NCBI GenBank assembly: GCA_963971425.1
Contig: OZ020524.1
Location: 21,753,022-21,817,021, forward strand
Direction of reading: 5' to 3'
Source of the DNA: Bryoerythrophyllum caledonicum
Taxonomy: Eukaryota > Streptophyta > Bryopsida > Pottiales > Pottiaceae
DNA: 64,000 bases
The notes under the pieces: model-generated
The model's input: only the letters and a program-made list of their open reading frames with translations
Databases searched by the model: none
Told to the model about the DNA's origin: nothing
Part shown: positions 21,001-32,798 of the stretch, piece after piece
Numbering within the stretch: the stretch's first letter is position 1
How the letters are laid out: the number at the start of each line of letters is the position of its first letter
Position numbers and translations under genes: made by a program

Positions 21001-21502
21001 ACCCATCTCCGTCCAACCGCTGCACTTCAAGTCCAACCCATCGCTCTCGTGGTACGAATGGGGACTCGTCGGACCGGAGATCTCCGGTTGGAATCATGAC
21101 ATCCGCCCTTCTCCATAAAACGGTCCGCCGGAGTGTGTGAATAAGTGAATCGTATCCGCGTTGCAAGGGAATGAGTGGTAATTCTTCCGCCGCGGGGCAT
21201 ATGGCCGTTGGTCTAAGTAATACGAACTCACTAGATCCGACTGGTATGTCAATTCCAAGCCATTGACCAATGGGGTGAACCTCAACAATGGACGCTTCTC
21301 CAATTTCGCTTGAACCTGGCCTCATAAGGTTCACGGACATTCCTGACCACAGGACCTCCGATCTTCCTGTAGACTCCTGGGATGGATCATCTTCTTCCGT
21401 GAAATTCACATGTCCAGAATCGGAGCACTGAGCTGCGACCATGGCAAGGTCTTCCGAGTCACTCTCCCACCAATCTGAGTCAGACATAGTCCCGTGCTGC
21501 AT
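18031..21502 (-). CDS. DUF7869-type putative transposase, 2 exons, about 1088 aa
   Basis: Exon 1 is 21502-20174 and exon 2 is 19968-18031. The intron (19969-20173) has a gtacgt donor and a ttttgcag acceptor, and the join keeps phase (...RASVND then TNDSYGL...). The N-terminus is acidic (SDSDWWESDSED). A Cys-rich helical domain follows (CYPKRCCQYF; VCSVAWYTIHGI; HGNKGIKRPRL), then a catalytic-looking core: FLCVIHDKMDTAKTALP, LFLQLDNSAKDNKNQYL, and GFLVVGHTHEDIDAYFS. These acidic residues and the GHTHEDID motif are the signature I associate with DUF7869 proteins, thought to be RNase-H-like. The C-terminus (~130 aa) resembles a chromo/BAH-like fold (WILVRPSDPDIYPVWQG). The gene is intact, unlike most here. 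ATG 21487 is an alternative start. Frames further upstream run through three palindromes and are unlikely to be coding. Transposase activity is inferred. Confidence 0.75.
20084..20097. repeat. CCGGAGATCTCCGG palindrome inside DUF7869 intron
   Basis: A perfect copy inside the single intron of the DUF7869 gene, in line with the preference of these sites for introns and gene ends. Confidence 0.95.
21074..21087. repeat. CCGGAGATCTCCGG palindrome inside DUF7869 exon 1
   Basis: A perfect copy that falls in coding sequence (IPTGDLRSD). Only this one and the degenerate 31112 site lie in frames I accept. Confidence 0.95.
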
Positions 21503-21600
21503 CGGTGGAATCTCGGTTGGTGGCTGATGTCCTGAATGAGAAATTGTGTGTATGTAGAGTCGATTTGGATGACCAACCTCAATATCCTCGTCAGGAATAG

Positions 21601-21810
21601 CCGGAGATCTCCGGCAGAGTGGATAATGATCGACAACGACGACTTCTTGTTTGATTTTGAGAGAGAACGAAACAGAAGTAGCCGGAGATCTCCGGAAATC
21701 CTGCTTTCGATGATTCTGACAGCCACTGGAATCAAGGGGTGAATCCGTGGTTACCGGGCGAGATTGGCAGAATCTAGAATAGCACGGCATGAACAGCCGG
21801 AGATCTCCGG
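21601..21810. repeat. Three CCGGAGATCTCCGG palindromes upstream of DUF7869 gene
   Basis: Perfect copies at 21601-21614, 21682-21695 and 21797-21810, spaced about 80-115 bases apart, just upstream of the start codon: a promoter-proximal cluster. Confidence 0.95.
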
Positions 21811-22860
21811 TTCAGTTTTTTGGCCTTGATCGAATCAACAGCCGTACGGAATATTCGCGGGTATGGCGGTGTGATACAGTTGCATAACCCGGTTAACAGT
21901 TCGGATTCACACGCCAAGAAATTACGTCATCTATATACTCGAGTCGAATATATTTACTGCTTCAGGGCTATGATTGTATCTTCGGAGACGAATTAGTTTA
22001 AAATCTCTACTCGAGAGCTCCCGATCGACTCAGAGGACAGAATGCAACACAAACATCACCAATCCTCACAGACAGACAGCGAATACGGAATTATACGAGG
22101 GAACATACTTAACATTCCTGGAATAATGTCGATTCGTTTCCCTACAGTTATCTAGCACGATGTCGCGCAAGCGAACACTGTCACTGACTCGCTCAGCTCC
22201 CATAGTATCTCAAACATCCTGAGCAAAAAAGGAGGAGAGCTGAGTTAAAGGATACTCTTATCCACCTTTCCATCACCTCGTGGAGGGAAAATTCAGGCGC
22301 TCAAATTTCAAACGAATCTTGGGCATGCATGCTCCTTCAAACTAACTGCTGTACACCATCATGATTGTGCGCATTCTTCGACGTGCCCACGACCAAGGCC
22401 ACATTCCACTCATGATAATGAAAGGCTCGTACTCATGGGATGACCGTATTGTAAGGATACCATCTAGTTCCTAGAGTGCTGCAAATTTGAAAACGGATGA
22501 TGAAGTATGCCCCATGATGTATCTTTGAATATACTAGGGCCGTATCACGTCTTAGACTAAATCACAGTAAAATGTAATCGTACAGGACTTCTCGTACTCA
22601 CCTTTGTTAAGTAAATTATACCCTACCCAAGGAAAGGAGACGGCCCTCAGCTGCCTACTAGTATTGTTCATCAGGCAATACAAGACTCAAGTAGAACATC
22701 GGCGTTCGTTACCAATTAGAATAATCTCCAATATTGCCTAGTTCGACAGAAGTTATATGGATGCTTGAGAAGAAACGTGCACAAATAACTGAGCAGATGC
22801 TTTTAGAAGTACAGCAACCCGGTCCTATGAATTCGGGTACAGCTTCCGTGTTCAGGCTGG
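21811..22860. other. Non-coding middle of element A, left part
   Basis: No gene seen and no copies of the palindrome. It probably holds the far promoter of the DUF7869 gene, which reads leftward. Confidence 0.5.
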
Positions 22861-22870
22861 ATTGTGCATC

Positions 22871-22990
22871 AGGGTTTTAGGGTTTAGGGTTTAGGGTTTA
22901 GGGTTTAGGGTTCATGGTTTTCACGGTGTAGGGTTTAGAGTTCACAGTTTCTAGTTCACGGTTTCAGGGTTTAGGGTTAAGGATTCAGGG
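22871..22990. repeat. Interstitial plant-type telomere repeat
   Basis: Several perfect TTTAGGG units in a row (22874-22912), then decayed 'gggtttagggttcacggtt' variants to about 22990. A shorter run lies at 26139-26155, upstream of the ParB-like gene. Confidence 0.9.
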
Positions 22991-25330
22991 TTCACGGTTC
23001 ACCGTGGAAGGGTCTGAGTTCATGAAGGTTGAGGGCTTATATCACCTATAAATGTATAAATTAAAAATATTTTATAACTATGAACTATAACCTTAAGTTT
23101 ATCCATAACCATAACTTTTTAAAAAAACCTGGATACTATAGAGTGTAAGGAAATTTAGCGAGAATTGAACAATAACTATTTAATTTGATACATTATAATT
23201 TAGTTAGAGAGAGAATAAAGAAGAGAAGGAGGGTAATGGATTTAATTTTAGAGTAGAGTAGCTGTTGGCGCTTGCTTTGCAATGCATTAGCCCAACCATT
23301 TTTATGTATTTATAATATTAAAAAGTATTAAAAAGTAAAAGGTGGAATGGTTCACTATATTGTTGACACCGCGGTTGATTGTAGCGTTTTTGTAGTTCAT
23401 TGCATGGTTGACTACGTGATAGTTCACTCCGTGGTTTACTGCGCAAATTATGATTTTAGTAGTATGACTAGGAGTTGGCTCTTGGTTTGCAACACATTAA
23501 ATCAACCATTTTCATGTAGTTTTTATATCACAAAGTATTTAAGAAAAAAGGTAACAACAATCTACATAAAATATGAATATATCTTTGAAACCTATGCATT
23601 AATTTGAATAATGTAATAGAATGGGATAGAAAAAAAAATACTATTACAATAGTTCAATATTATTAACTATGGATGGAGATTGAGATAAAATAGGGAGAGT
23701 AAAACTAAAATAAATAAATAAACAAGTATGAGGGAGAGTTAGGGAGGGAGGGAGAGACTTGAGGGATTTATTTTTAGAGTAGTTTATATTTTTAGAATAT
23801 GTAATAAGGGGAATCTAAAAAGAAAATCAAATGTAAAAAAGAGATGGGGAGGGAGAGTAAGGGCAAGGAAGAGTAAAATAGGGAGAGTAAGGGATTCTTT
23901 TAGAGTAGTAAGTTAATTATAGAATGTGTAAGTATTGAAATCACGAGGAGTCTAAAAAATATTAGAATCAAGATTAAAAAAGAGATGGAGATGGAGAAGG
24001 AGGGGAGAGTAAAACAAAAATAAGAAAAACAAGTGAGGGAAAAAATAGGATAGTTAAAAAATACTATTACAATAGTTCAATATTATTAACTAAGGATGGA
24101 GATTGAGAAGGAAGGGAGAGTAAAACTAAAATGAATAAATAAACATGTAGGAGGGAGAGTAAGGGAGGGAGAGTAAGAGAGAGAGAGACTTGAGGGATTT
24201 ACTTTTAGAGTGGTTTATATTTTTAGAATATGTAATAAGAGGAATCTAAAAAAAAAAAAATGTAAAAAAGAGATGGAGAGGGAGAGTAAGGGATAGGGAG
24301 AGTAAGGGAGGGAGAGTAAGGGATAGGGAAAGTAAGGGATACTAGGGAGAGTAGGCGAGGAAGAGTGCGGGATTGTTTTAAAGAGTAGTTCATTATTTTT
24401 AGAATGTGAATTTATTGAATTAAGGAGAAATCCAAAAATTTTAAAATTCAAAAGTAAAATAGAGCTGGAGATGGAGAAGGAGGGAAGAGTAAAACTAAAA
24501 TAAGTAAAAAACAAGTAGGAGGGAGAGTAAAGAAGGGACATAAAGGAGAGTAAGAGAGAGAGAGACTTGAGGGATTTATTTTTAGAGTAGTGTATATTTT
24601 TAGAATATGTAATAAGGGGAATCTAAAAAGAAAATCAAATGTAAAAAAGAGATGGGGAGGGAGAGTAAGGGCGAGGAAGAGTAAAATAGGGAGAGTAAGG
24701 GATTCTTTTAGAGTAGTAAGTTAATTATAGAATGTGTAAGTATTGAAATCACGAGGAGTCTAAAAAATATTAGAATCAAGATTAAAAAAGAGATGGAGAT
24801 GGAGAAGGAGGGGAGAGTAAAACAAAAATAAGAAAAACAAGTGAGGGAAAAAATAGGATAGTTAAAAAATACTATTACAATAGTTCAATATTATTAACTA
24901 AGGATGGAGATTGAGAAGGAGGGGAGAGTAAAACTAAAATAAATAAATAAATAAACATGTAGGAGGGAGAGTAAGGGAGGGAGAGTAAGGGAGAGAGAGA
25001 CTTGAGGGATTTACTTTTAGAGTGGTTTATATTTTTAGAATATGTAATAAGGAGAATCTAAAAATAAAATCAAATGTAAAAAAGAGATGGGGAGGGAGAG
25101 TAAGAGAGAGGAAGAGTAAGAGGGGGAGAGTAAGGGATTTTTTTAGAGTAGTAAGTTAATTTAAGAATGTGTAATTATTGAAATCACGGGGAGTCTAAAA
25201 AATATTAGAATCAAGATTAAAAAAGAGATGGAGATGGAAAAGGAGGGGAGAGTAGAACAAAAATAAGAAAAACAAGTGAGGGAAAGAAGGGAGGGAGAGT
25301 AACGGAAAGGGAGATTCAGCTTTTCCACTA
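22991..25330. repeat. AT-rich tandem repeats of about 370-440 bases
   Basis: The block 'actattacaatagttcaata' recurs near 23640, 24063 and 24871, and 'gagacttgagggattta' near 23757, 24189, 24563 and 24999. The units are purine-rich (gggagagtaaggg) and AT-rich in alternation. The ~400-bp period and lack of coding suggest a satellite-like internal expansion in element A, about four units from 23.63 to 25.3 kb. The stretch 22991-23630 is AT-rich with no gene. Confidence 0.85.
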
Positions 25331-26372
25331 ATGTCGTTTAAAATTCAAGTATAATTATTACTCTAATACCCGGTGAACCCGAGTATCTATTATAGTCATA
25401 TCTAATACCCATGAAACCGGGTATCAATACGTCTTCTCACGCATGCTCACGACATTGACAATGTCATGATTGTGAAATGGACACGTTGTACATGTACGTC
25501 ATTTCAGCTGATTTTTAATTTCACCCATTGTCATCATGAGCCGTCACACCCTTGAGCCGTCCAGCTTGTCCTCTTTGGATTTTGGGAACTCCAAGAATGA
25601 ACCATTTCTTGATTTTTTTGGCTTTTGTCTTCGTAATGTCGAAGGTAGTGAGCGGAAGTGGCGGGAGGGGTTTTCTTTCTTGGTTTGCGGAGTCGGCGTC
25701 GACGCATTAGGTTAGTTTTGTATGCGCTGTGAGAGGCCGTTGGTGTGCGAGGTGAGTGTTGATTTATGTGAGGGACATTGAGCGTGCCGTGGAGAGGTTG
25801 TTAACTGGATATGGAATGAAGGTCAGAGAGTAGGATTGAAAGAGAGCGAATGCGTTAGGAAGAAATTTGAAGAGCGCCTAGGTTCAGTAGCCAAGAGTGA
25901 ACGACGTTGCGGTTGAGGGTGGCGTCAACACGAACGACCACGACGTACGGGTGCGCCGATTCGGCAAGTGAAGAGGTATGTAAAGTCTCAAAAATGGCTT
26001 TCAGTGAAATTTCACTTGAATTTGCACAGGACTTCATAGAATCGTCACTGGAGCAGGTGTAGGGTTCGGTAAGCTTCATTAGGGTTCGAGAGAGTCGAAT
26101 AGTACTGATGTTGATAATCGTTCGAGCGAAATAGAAGGGTTTAGGGTTTAGGGTTCTAGTTTTCTGTGCATTCAGTTTCGAAGGGCCGGAATTGAGCAAT
26201 TTATGCAGTGTTGAAATTTGTTCCACCGAATTCCTGTATGTCAGAACTGGACCATACATTCTAGGGCATTTGAGAGATTGTATAGTTTGTCGTTCTGAGT
26301 TGTTGAATGCTTATGTACTGCAGAGTTGTGTATACGCTTTAATCCAGAGCAGTTACTGAAGGAGATTGCGAA
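25331..26372 (+). other. Leader/promoter region of ParB-like gene in element A
   Basis: GC-richer than the preceding repeats from about 25580 onward, with a short telomere-like run at 26139. It precedes the first ATG (26373). The equivalent stretch of element B (57343-58006) is also a GC-richer island in AT-rich DNA. No protein gene supported. Confidence 0.5.
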
Positions 26373-29300
26373 ATGGCGACTACAGTAGGGACGTGGAATG
26401 AGAGTGCGTGGGATGGAAACCGGTAAGTATACACAATTGAACTGTTTATGCTCAGTCCGGGCGACCAGGTGGGGTTCCTTTTTTTGAGTGAGTTCCGAAT
26501 TAGTTCTATTATTTCGGAGTGGACGAACACTTGAATGATTTTGAAAAACCTCAAGAAATGCGTACTAGACTTCCGATGTCTGTTTGGCTATAGTCGATTG
26601 GTTTTTTGTTGTCCCGTGAACATATTTGTATATCTATTCATGAATATGCGAATGATTTTGGAATTCCATGAATGTTTGAATGTGTTGTTCCTCACTGAGT
26701 CTGCCGAGTCTGGTTCGATTCAATGTATATAGTTTAATCCATGTAGAGTCGTCAAATTTGGCGTTCCATCGAAACATTAGCGGATTCTTCTTCTAGTGTG
26801 TAAGGTCGAGTTATAACAGAATTGTGTGAGCTCATTTGATACATATATTTATGTTCTCAATTATGTAACTTGGTATTTAAGTATGTCAAACTTCAAGAGT
26901 TATACGTCAAACCTCTCTGTAAATGAATGTAAATATTCGAGTCCTGATATGATCCGATTAGTGCTTCGAAGTGCCGTACGTGCTTCTGCTTGAGATCTCC
27001 GGTTGAAAATACGGAGTTCCAGTAATCAGCCGGAGATCTCCGGATGATGTAGCAATCAGATGAATATGTGAACCCTATACAGGAGTTAGTTATTCTCGAA
27101 AGTAGCCGGAGATCTCCGGACGTATCGAAACAGTGGAAATTCGCGTTGAGGGGTCATTAACCGGAGATCTCCGATTCAGGTCAGACATAGACCCGTCAGA
27201 GCAGCCAGGATTCGTTCCTTGTCGGATGCACTCGACTTCCCCAAATCAGCCGGAGATCTCCGGGTACTGTCCCCTGCTGGCACTGTGATACAAATTTGGA
27301 AGCACGATTCATGGTTTCAATATCTAGGAACTTGTCAGGTGATTTTGTTTTGGATTCTTGTTATTGACCAGACAATTGCATCGATTCTAAACTGCTTGCT
27401 TGTTCTTTCAAAATCATCTTGCAGGGATTCGTGGACAACCACACTTCCGACTGAATGTCGACCCGGTAAACTTGGGGCATTTGTAGAGTATTGGCTCCCT
27501 GAGTTTGTCTACAGAGGGATACACAATGTCGGCTACGTATACAATTGCCGAAAGAGCATAACCCAGTGGGGCATCAAGCTCATTAAAACCCATGACGGTG
27601 CCTGGGAATTCGTCCCTCAGCTTCGGATTGGCAAACGGGGTCACCCCGACATTGGTCTCCAGGTTCTCGAGTTGCAGGGTCTTGATGATGAGGTCAGTCT
27701 CGTCATCGTCCAGGAGAACGTGGACTCCTCCACCGAGCCACATATATACGGCTTGATCCTAGAATCATCTAAGATTTCGGATGAGATGGTGGAGACCTGC
27801 TAGAGTGAGAACTTTTTATTTGCCCCTCCAACGGGTGATACGTGGTATCCGGAGTACGTGAATGAGCAGTGGAAGTGGATGGCTGAAGCACAAGAGAAGT
27901 CCCGAATGCCCGTTCCAGACGCAACTCCCAATCTGTCTCTGACACCAGCATCGACCTTGGCAAGAAAACGCAAGACCACCTTGAAGACTTCGACCCCAGG
28001 ATCTTCATCGCGGGCGGAGAAGGGAAAGAAAGCGAAGGCCGATGAGCCAGGCCTCGCGATCGAAAGGTGCCTGAACTTCACACAGGCTGACCTCACAAAA
28101 ATGAAGCGGACTGAAGTGGAAGCAATTGGCAAGGTACTCGACGACGCGTTCAAAAACGTTTACATACACAATAATAAGCCTTTGACAGTAGAAGACCCTG
28201 ACACGAAGAAGGATGTCGTGAAGCTCGTTCATTTCGATAAGCTGCACCGGGCCCCCCCTGGAGGATTAGTATACAGAGGCATCCAGAAAGAACGGCTTGA
28301 AGGAATTATCAACGCAGTTCGCGCGTCTTCGAAGGCCACGGCACCTGAGATTCACATTCGAGTCCTGCCACTGAAGAAGAAACCTGAAGGAAGTAAGGTA
28401 GAGTTTTTCGCGACCAAGCCGACGAAGGAGGACTGCCTGAGGGACTCAACACACTTTTACATTATCGGAGGTCAGCATACTGTGGCGGCGCACAAGGTTC
28501 TGTCACACGAATTGCCAGCAACGTGGACGCTTGAAGAGATCTCCCACTTCTCTATCATCCCGGTTTGGACAAAACTGGACCCCAAAGACATGACCCTGCT
28601 ACAGCTCTTGCGCGCTCTTAACCAAGATCTGACGGGTTTGCGGAAGGAGCAGAGTTTCACTGAGCAGCTGCAGACGTGCAGAGTGAAGTGGTTTGAGTTC
28701 GGTAAACCAGCCCCCCAACTGTATGGTCGTCCTCAATCTGACGCATTCTCGGTAAATATACATTCTCAACCTGAAAATATTTTTTATTCCGTGGCTGTGC
28801 TCTATCCTCACAGCAACCAAACCAATCATCCGGAGATCTCCGGCTGCTTACACCCTGTAACTGTATTCATTGCAGACGTTCCAACGGCAAGTAGTGCCAA
28901 CGATTTTTACACACCTCGGTAAAACAGACCCCAAAGACGCGAAGGTCCCACTTCTATTCGAGATGGATGATGCGGTGGTCCAGAAGTGGATCCGAATCGA
29001 CAGGCTGTTCGTCGCTGGAGACTTACCAGACTCCAACGGGAAGACGGGGGACCCAGCTAAGCTGAAGCGGAAACCTCTGGTGCAGAACGACTTCAAGCCT
29101 CTTTACAAAATGCGCGCTGAAGACCTAGACTACCTCGCGGATTTAGTGCTCGAGAAGAAGGTCTGTGTGAAGTCCTCCAAAGCGGCAAACCAAGGTACTA
29201 TGAAAGGGCAGGCGGAGACTCTCGAAAACGCGGCGAACAGAGAGAAGAGAGTCCGTGCAATGAAGAATGAACTGATGCTTAAATACAAGTCGCACCCCCT

Positions 29301-31428
29301 TCCCTCGAAGTCTGCTGACTTCGTCCCATACACAAAGGAGCAGTGGGACGCATTTGCCGAAGAGAGGAATATTGGAAGGGTCCAGCTCGAGTCCTGGGTC
29401 GACGCCGCTAATCACTCTGCCAAGGGTAAAGCTTGGCTTGAGGGTCGACTGAAGGCGATAAACAAGGATACCGACCCCACTCCAGACTTCCTCGTGTCCA
29501 TTTGGAGTCAACACATCATTGAAGATGCTGCCGAGGCCACACCCACGAATGATACGTCCCTGTTTGACTCCAAATACACCTGCAGGGTTATGCCTGACAG
29601 AGGGGGCGAGATCGCCGAAGTACTTATCATGCCGGACATTCAGCAGTGGCGTAACGTCACTCACCCTCACTTTTACTTCTTTTTCCTCTATCGCGTGAAA
29701 GACGACATATGCCGTGTACAGGTCCTGGATGCGTTGGACTTCAGAACCATTTTCGACCATCTGGAAGTGGACACGAAGGACGGGCGGACGAGGGTCAGAT
29801 CACCGTCGGTTCTTATCACTGACGTCGCAGGATTCGTTGAATTAAAGAGGTACATCAGTCTTCGGCAGAGAGAGTCCAGAGGCAAGGTAAAATTGTGGGC
29901 AACGCATGTCGTCTACTACTTCCCCCACCCTGGTGATGGATTTCCGGTTCCAGTAATTGGGGTCGAGGAGACAGTATACTGCGTATTCCTGTATGAATAC
30001 GATTCAAGCGAGACGCCTGCTCAGTCATTCAAGAGGCTCTTCAAAGGCCACCCCGAAAGAATGCCGGCCTTCTTTTCAGCCGCTCAACATAAAGAAACCA
30101 TCCACCGCTGGAAGCAAACCGGTGTCCCACAGCTGAGGATCTCGGTCCTGGATTCGCTGTTCACGGGATACATCAGAGAGGGTATGGTGGTCGTCAATGT
30201 TCATGGAGGACCACATATTACATACCTCGGCTTGGTAAGCAAGACATCCTTCCCAAGCAATCCAATGTCTAAGATTTCCGGTCCGCATACAGTTATATGA
30301 ATTCGATATCGCCGTCCTAATTTTTTTTTGGTTTGCAGACTCACGACGCGCGGGTCCTCGAGATTGTGAACAGCGAAGATGCCAAAGTAAATGCCGAATC
30401 CTGCGCAGAACAAATATTCAAATTCCACTTGAATATCTTAGCTGACGTTACCGACGCCGATCCTGAGGAGTTACTGGAGACTGACATCACTGGATCGACC
30501 CAAGGCGCTGGTGTTCAAACACGGGCTATGTCGAGGATGAATTACACCGGCGAGGTATAACGCCTACGAATACTACCCGACCCGGAGATCTCCGGATGTT
30601 TATTCCATTCGGATGCCCTCCATTCTTTTGGACTCGTCTTTATCATTGCTATGTTTATTTTTAGTTCCCCCGGTAGACTCGGACAACTTTGAACCGGAGA
30701 TCTCCGGGTGTATGATACCGTTTTATTTCGTATTGCGTCTTAATGTATTCCACACTGACTTTGTCAATGTGACGCAGACGACTGATGCCACGATGCTTGA
30801 TGTTGATGTGCGGGATGAACCAAGTTCATCAGCGGTTCCCAATTTTAGACTGGATTCCTTGGCTACAGCCGCTCGGATCATCGGTGTAGGCACCCCAATC
30901 GACCCATTGCAGGTAAACGTTGATGAACCACATCCTGCTGTCAGGCGTGCCTCGCCTAGTTCAACAAGCGACTCTACTCTGGACGGTAGACGGCGTCCCT
31001 CTCAAATGGAAACCAGTTCGCATTCCGATAGGCAACGTTCTCCTCCACCAGATCTGGACGATGACACGGCAATGTCCGATCGCCTGGAGTTCGACCACAC
31101 CCACAGAGCACCCGGAGATCTCCCGCTGGACAACCCTTCCACGACGCGTCCTGAAGTGGAGGTTGTGTCCAAGACTGCCGAGGACCTGACTTTGCGTGAC
31201 ACTGATCACACGATGGATGAGGCATCGGCGCAACAAACATTGCGTGAATTACAGGTTATGAGCCCTCCGCGCAGCCCTCCACGGAGCCACGGGCAGCTGG
31301 CTCAGAAAGAGAAGAAGAAGGCAATCGCGAAGAATCCTGTGCCGAAAGTTCCTCCTCCTCCGCCTACAGTTCGGACAAGGGCCCAGAAAGATAAGGTGAA
31401 CAGTTACTTGTCCATCAAACCTTCTTGA
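26373..31428 (+). CDS. ParB-like domain protein of element A, 5 exons
   Basis: Exons 26373-26422, 27425-28751, 28876-30234, 30339-30554 and 30778-31428 join in coherent phase to 1201 codons, with one in-frame TAG at 27801-27803 (after SDEMVETC; the frame continues as SENFLFAPPTGDTWYPEYVN). N-terminal module (~1-145) is shared with element B. Next is a basic linker, then a ParB/sulfiredoxin-like region: YRGIQKERLEGIINAV, IHIRVLP, and HFYIIGGQHTVAAHKVL, which matches the GG-H-R/T-AA loop that binds nucleotide in ParB proteins. A ~450-aa region of unknown fold follows (exon 3), a short exon also present in B (THDARVLEIVNSED), and a Pro/Ser/Asp-rich tail. In bacteria ParB domains are CTP-dependent DNA clamps or nucleases; here the role is unknown, and DNA binding is inference. 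The TAG looks like a point mutation, since both sides are well conserved in composition. Confidence 0.7.
26991..27263. repeat. Palindrome cluster in intron 1 of the ParB-like gene
   Basis: Perfect CCGGAGATCTCCGG at 27030-27043, 27106-27119 and 27250-27263, a one-base variant at 27161-27174 and a half site at 26991-27002. Intron 1 (26423-27424) of the matching gene in element B carries a comparable cluster of a different palindrome (58408-58709). Confidence 0.95.
28831..28844. repeat. CCGGAGATCTCCGG in intron 2 of the ParB-like gene
   Basis: A perfect copy within the 124-base intron 28752-28875. Confidence 0.95.
30582..30707. repeat. Two CCGGAGATCTCCGG palindromes in intron 4
   Basis: Perfect copies at 30582-30595 and 30694-30707 within intron 30555-30777. 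The element B counterpart position (between its third exon and its acidic exon) has a GGTAGGATCCTACG site at 60391-60410. A degenerate site (31112-31125) lies in the coding part of exon 5. Confidence 0.95.
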
Positions 31429-31772
31429 TTGTTCTCAAGACAGTGCACTCTCTGCAGACGGTGTTCTTACCACTACATTACTGGTATTCGGGTGTCGGCT
31501 GGATCAACACAGTCGAAGGATGTCGGTGGCAGAAGCCTCGCACAGACTGCTGAAGCGGCTGGTGTAGCTCAGACTTCTAGGGATACTACACCTACTGTCC
31601 CAGGTGCCTAATATGGACATTCATACTTACGTGCCATCATCTATATAGTGCTCATTCTTTCATCCAGCATTTCTGGGTTCTGAGTGCGGAACACTTTTAT
31701 ATGTATCTTTGCAATTTCTCTAAGCTGTACAAGTTCCTCATCTCAGCCGACGTACTCGTATTTTGGGTTCAG

Positions 31773-32446
31773 GTCTGAAGAAGTTTACGACGATCGTCCG
31801 AGAGCCTCCAATCGAGGATCAGGTAACACAACAACGGGTTTATCATGTCGTGTTTGACTTAAATGGAGTTCTTGTGCACAGGGGGGAATTTAAACAGGGA
31901 CAACCGAGAGACATCAAAGTAAGGCCGGGTTCCACTGAAATCCTGAACTTCGTGGGAGAGAAGGCTACTGTCTCATTCTGGAGCAGTGTACTGGAAAAGA
32001 ATATTGTGGATATCATCAAGGAGTTGCGCAAGAAAGGTGCTACCATTCCGGAAGGCGCCAGAATCCTGACACAGGCCGATTGCACAAAAACATCATATAT
32101 GCTTCCATCTCAGCCAAAGAAGCCAATTTTCCTAAAGGACCTGACAGTTTATAATAGCAAAGCGTCGCCCACATCTCCTAAGGATGTCTTGCTTGTGGAC
32201 GATACCCCACTAAAGAACATCCTTAACGATCCCTTCAGCGCAGTTCATCCGCCATCATGGACTGGGAATACGGGTGAAGCCTGGTTGACCACCATGTTTC
32301 TCCCATGGCTCTCCCGACTACTAGCGTCAAATGAGGATGTTCCCGACTTTGTTAGACGGAATCAATTGAAGTTTGCCAGTGATCCAGTAGACAAAAATTC
32401 CACTCAGGCTCGCTCCGTGGTGATGGGCATAATTTCGACGCCTTAG
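31773..32446 (+). CDS. FCP1-like HAD module (HAD1) of element A
   Basis: The exon starts after a 'gggttcag' acceptor. It codes a haloacid-dehalogenase/FCP1-type domain: VYHVVFDLNGVLVH (motif I), ATVSFWSSVLEKN (motif II region), KPIFLKDL, and DVLLVDDTPLKNILNDPFSAVH (motif III/IV). Motif I in active FCP1/SCP phosphatases is DxDxT; here it is D-L-N-G-V, so the nucleophile Asp is kept but the second Asp is Asn. A possible upstream exon 31513-31603 fits in phase (G|GT), and a donor at 31396 would link it to the ParB-like gene, so HAD1 may be the C-terminal part of one long protein; this is not proven. Element B carries a homologous module at 61.6-62.3 kb with the same D-L-N-G. Confidence 0.7.
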
Positions 32447-32693
32447 AACAATGAAATATACTGGATAGTATTAACTCTATGCTTTGTAAATGTTTCGTCA
32501 TGAATGTCTGTCGGATTTTGACCTTTCAATTTTGAAGACAAATGTTCTTGTCAGAAACGTTATTTGTTGAGGTCCTTCATTTTATTTGTTATTGTTGGTG
32601 TCTCGCCCCCAAACTTCACCCTTAATATCTATGAACTCTATTGAGTATTCTCCTGACCATTTCCACTGCAGAACGTTGGTCTGGGAGGGGCAC

Positions 32694-32707
32694 CCGGAGA
32701 TCTCCGG
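32694..32707. repeat. CCGGAGATCTCCGG between HAD1 and HAD2
   Basis: A perfect copy. In element B a GTAGGATCCTG-type site lies in the same place (62461-62475). Confidence 0.95.
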
Positions 32708-32798
32708 TCCAGGATGTGACATCAGTTCCTCCTACCATATTTTCTCGTCTTTTCAATGTTCAATTTCTAATTCTATGGTCGTGCCATCTATTTCGCAG

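Noticed and set aside
20175-21790. Extension of the DUF7869 exon upstream to 21790
   Set aside because: The extra codons (21503-21790) run through three CCGGAGATCTCCGG sites and lack conserved features. The acidic MQHGTMSDSDWW start fits better.
22871-22990. A true chromosome end
   Set aside because: The TTTAGGG run is short, decays quickly and lies between genes of one element, so it is interstitial.
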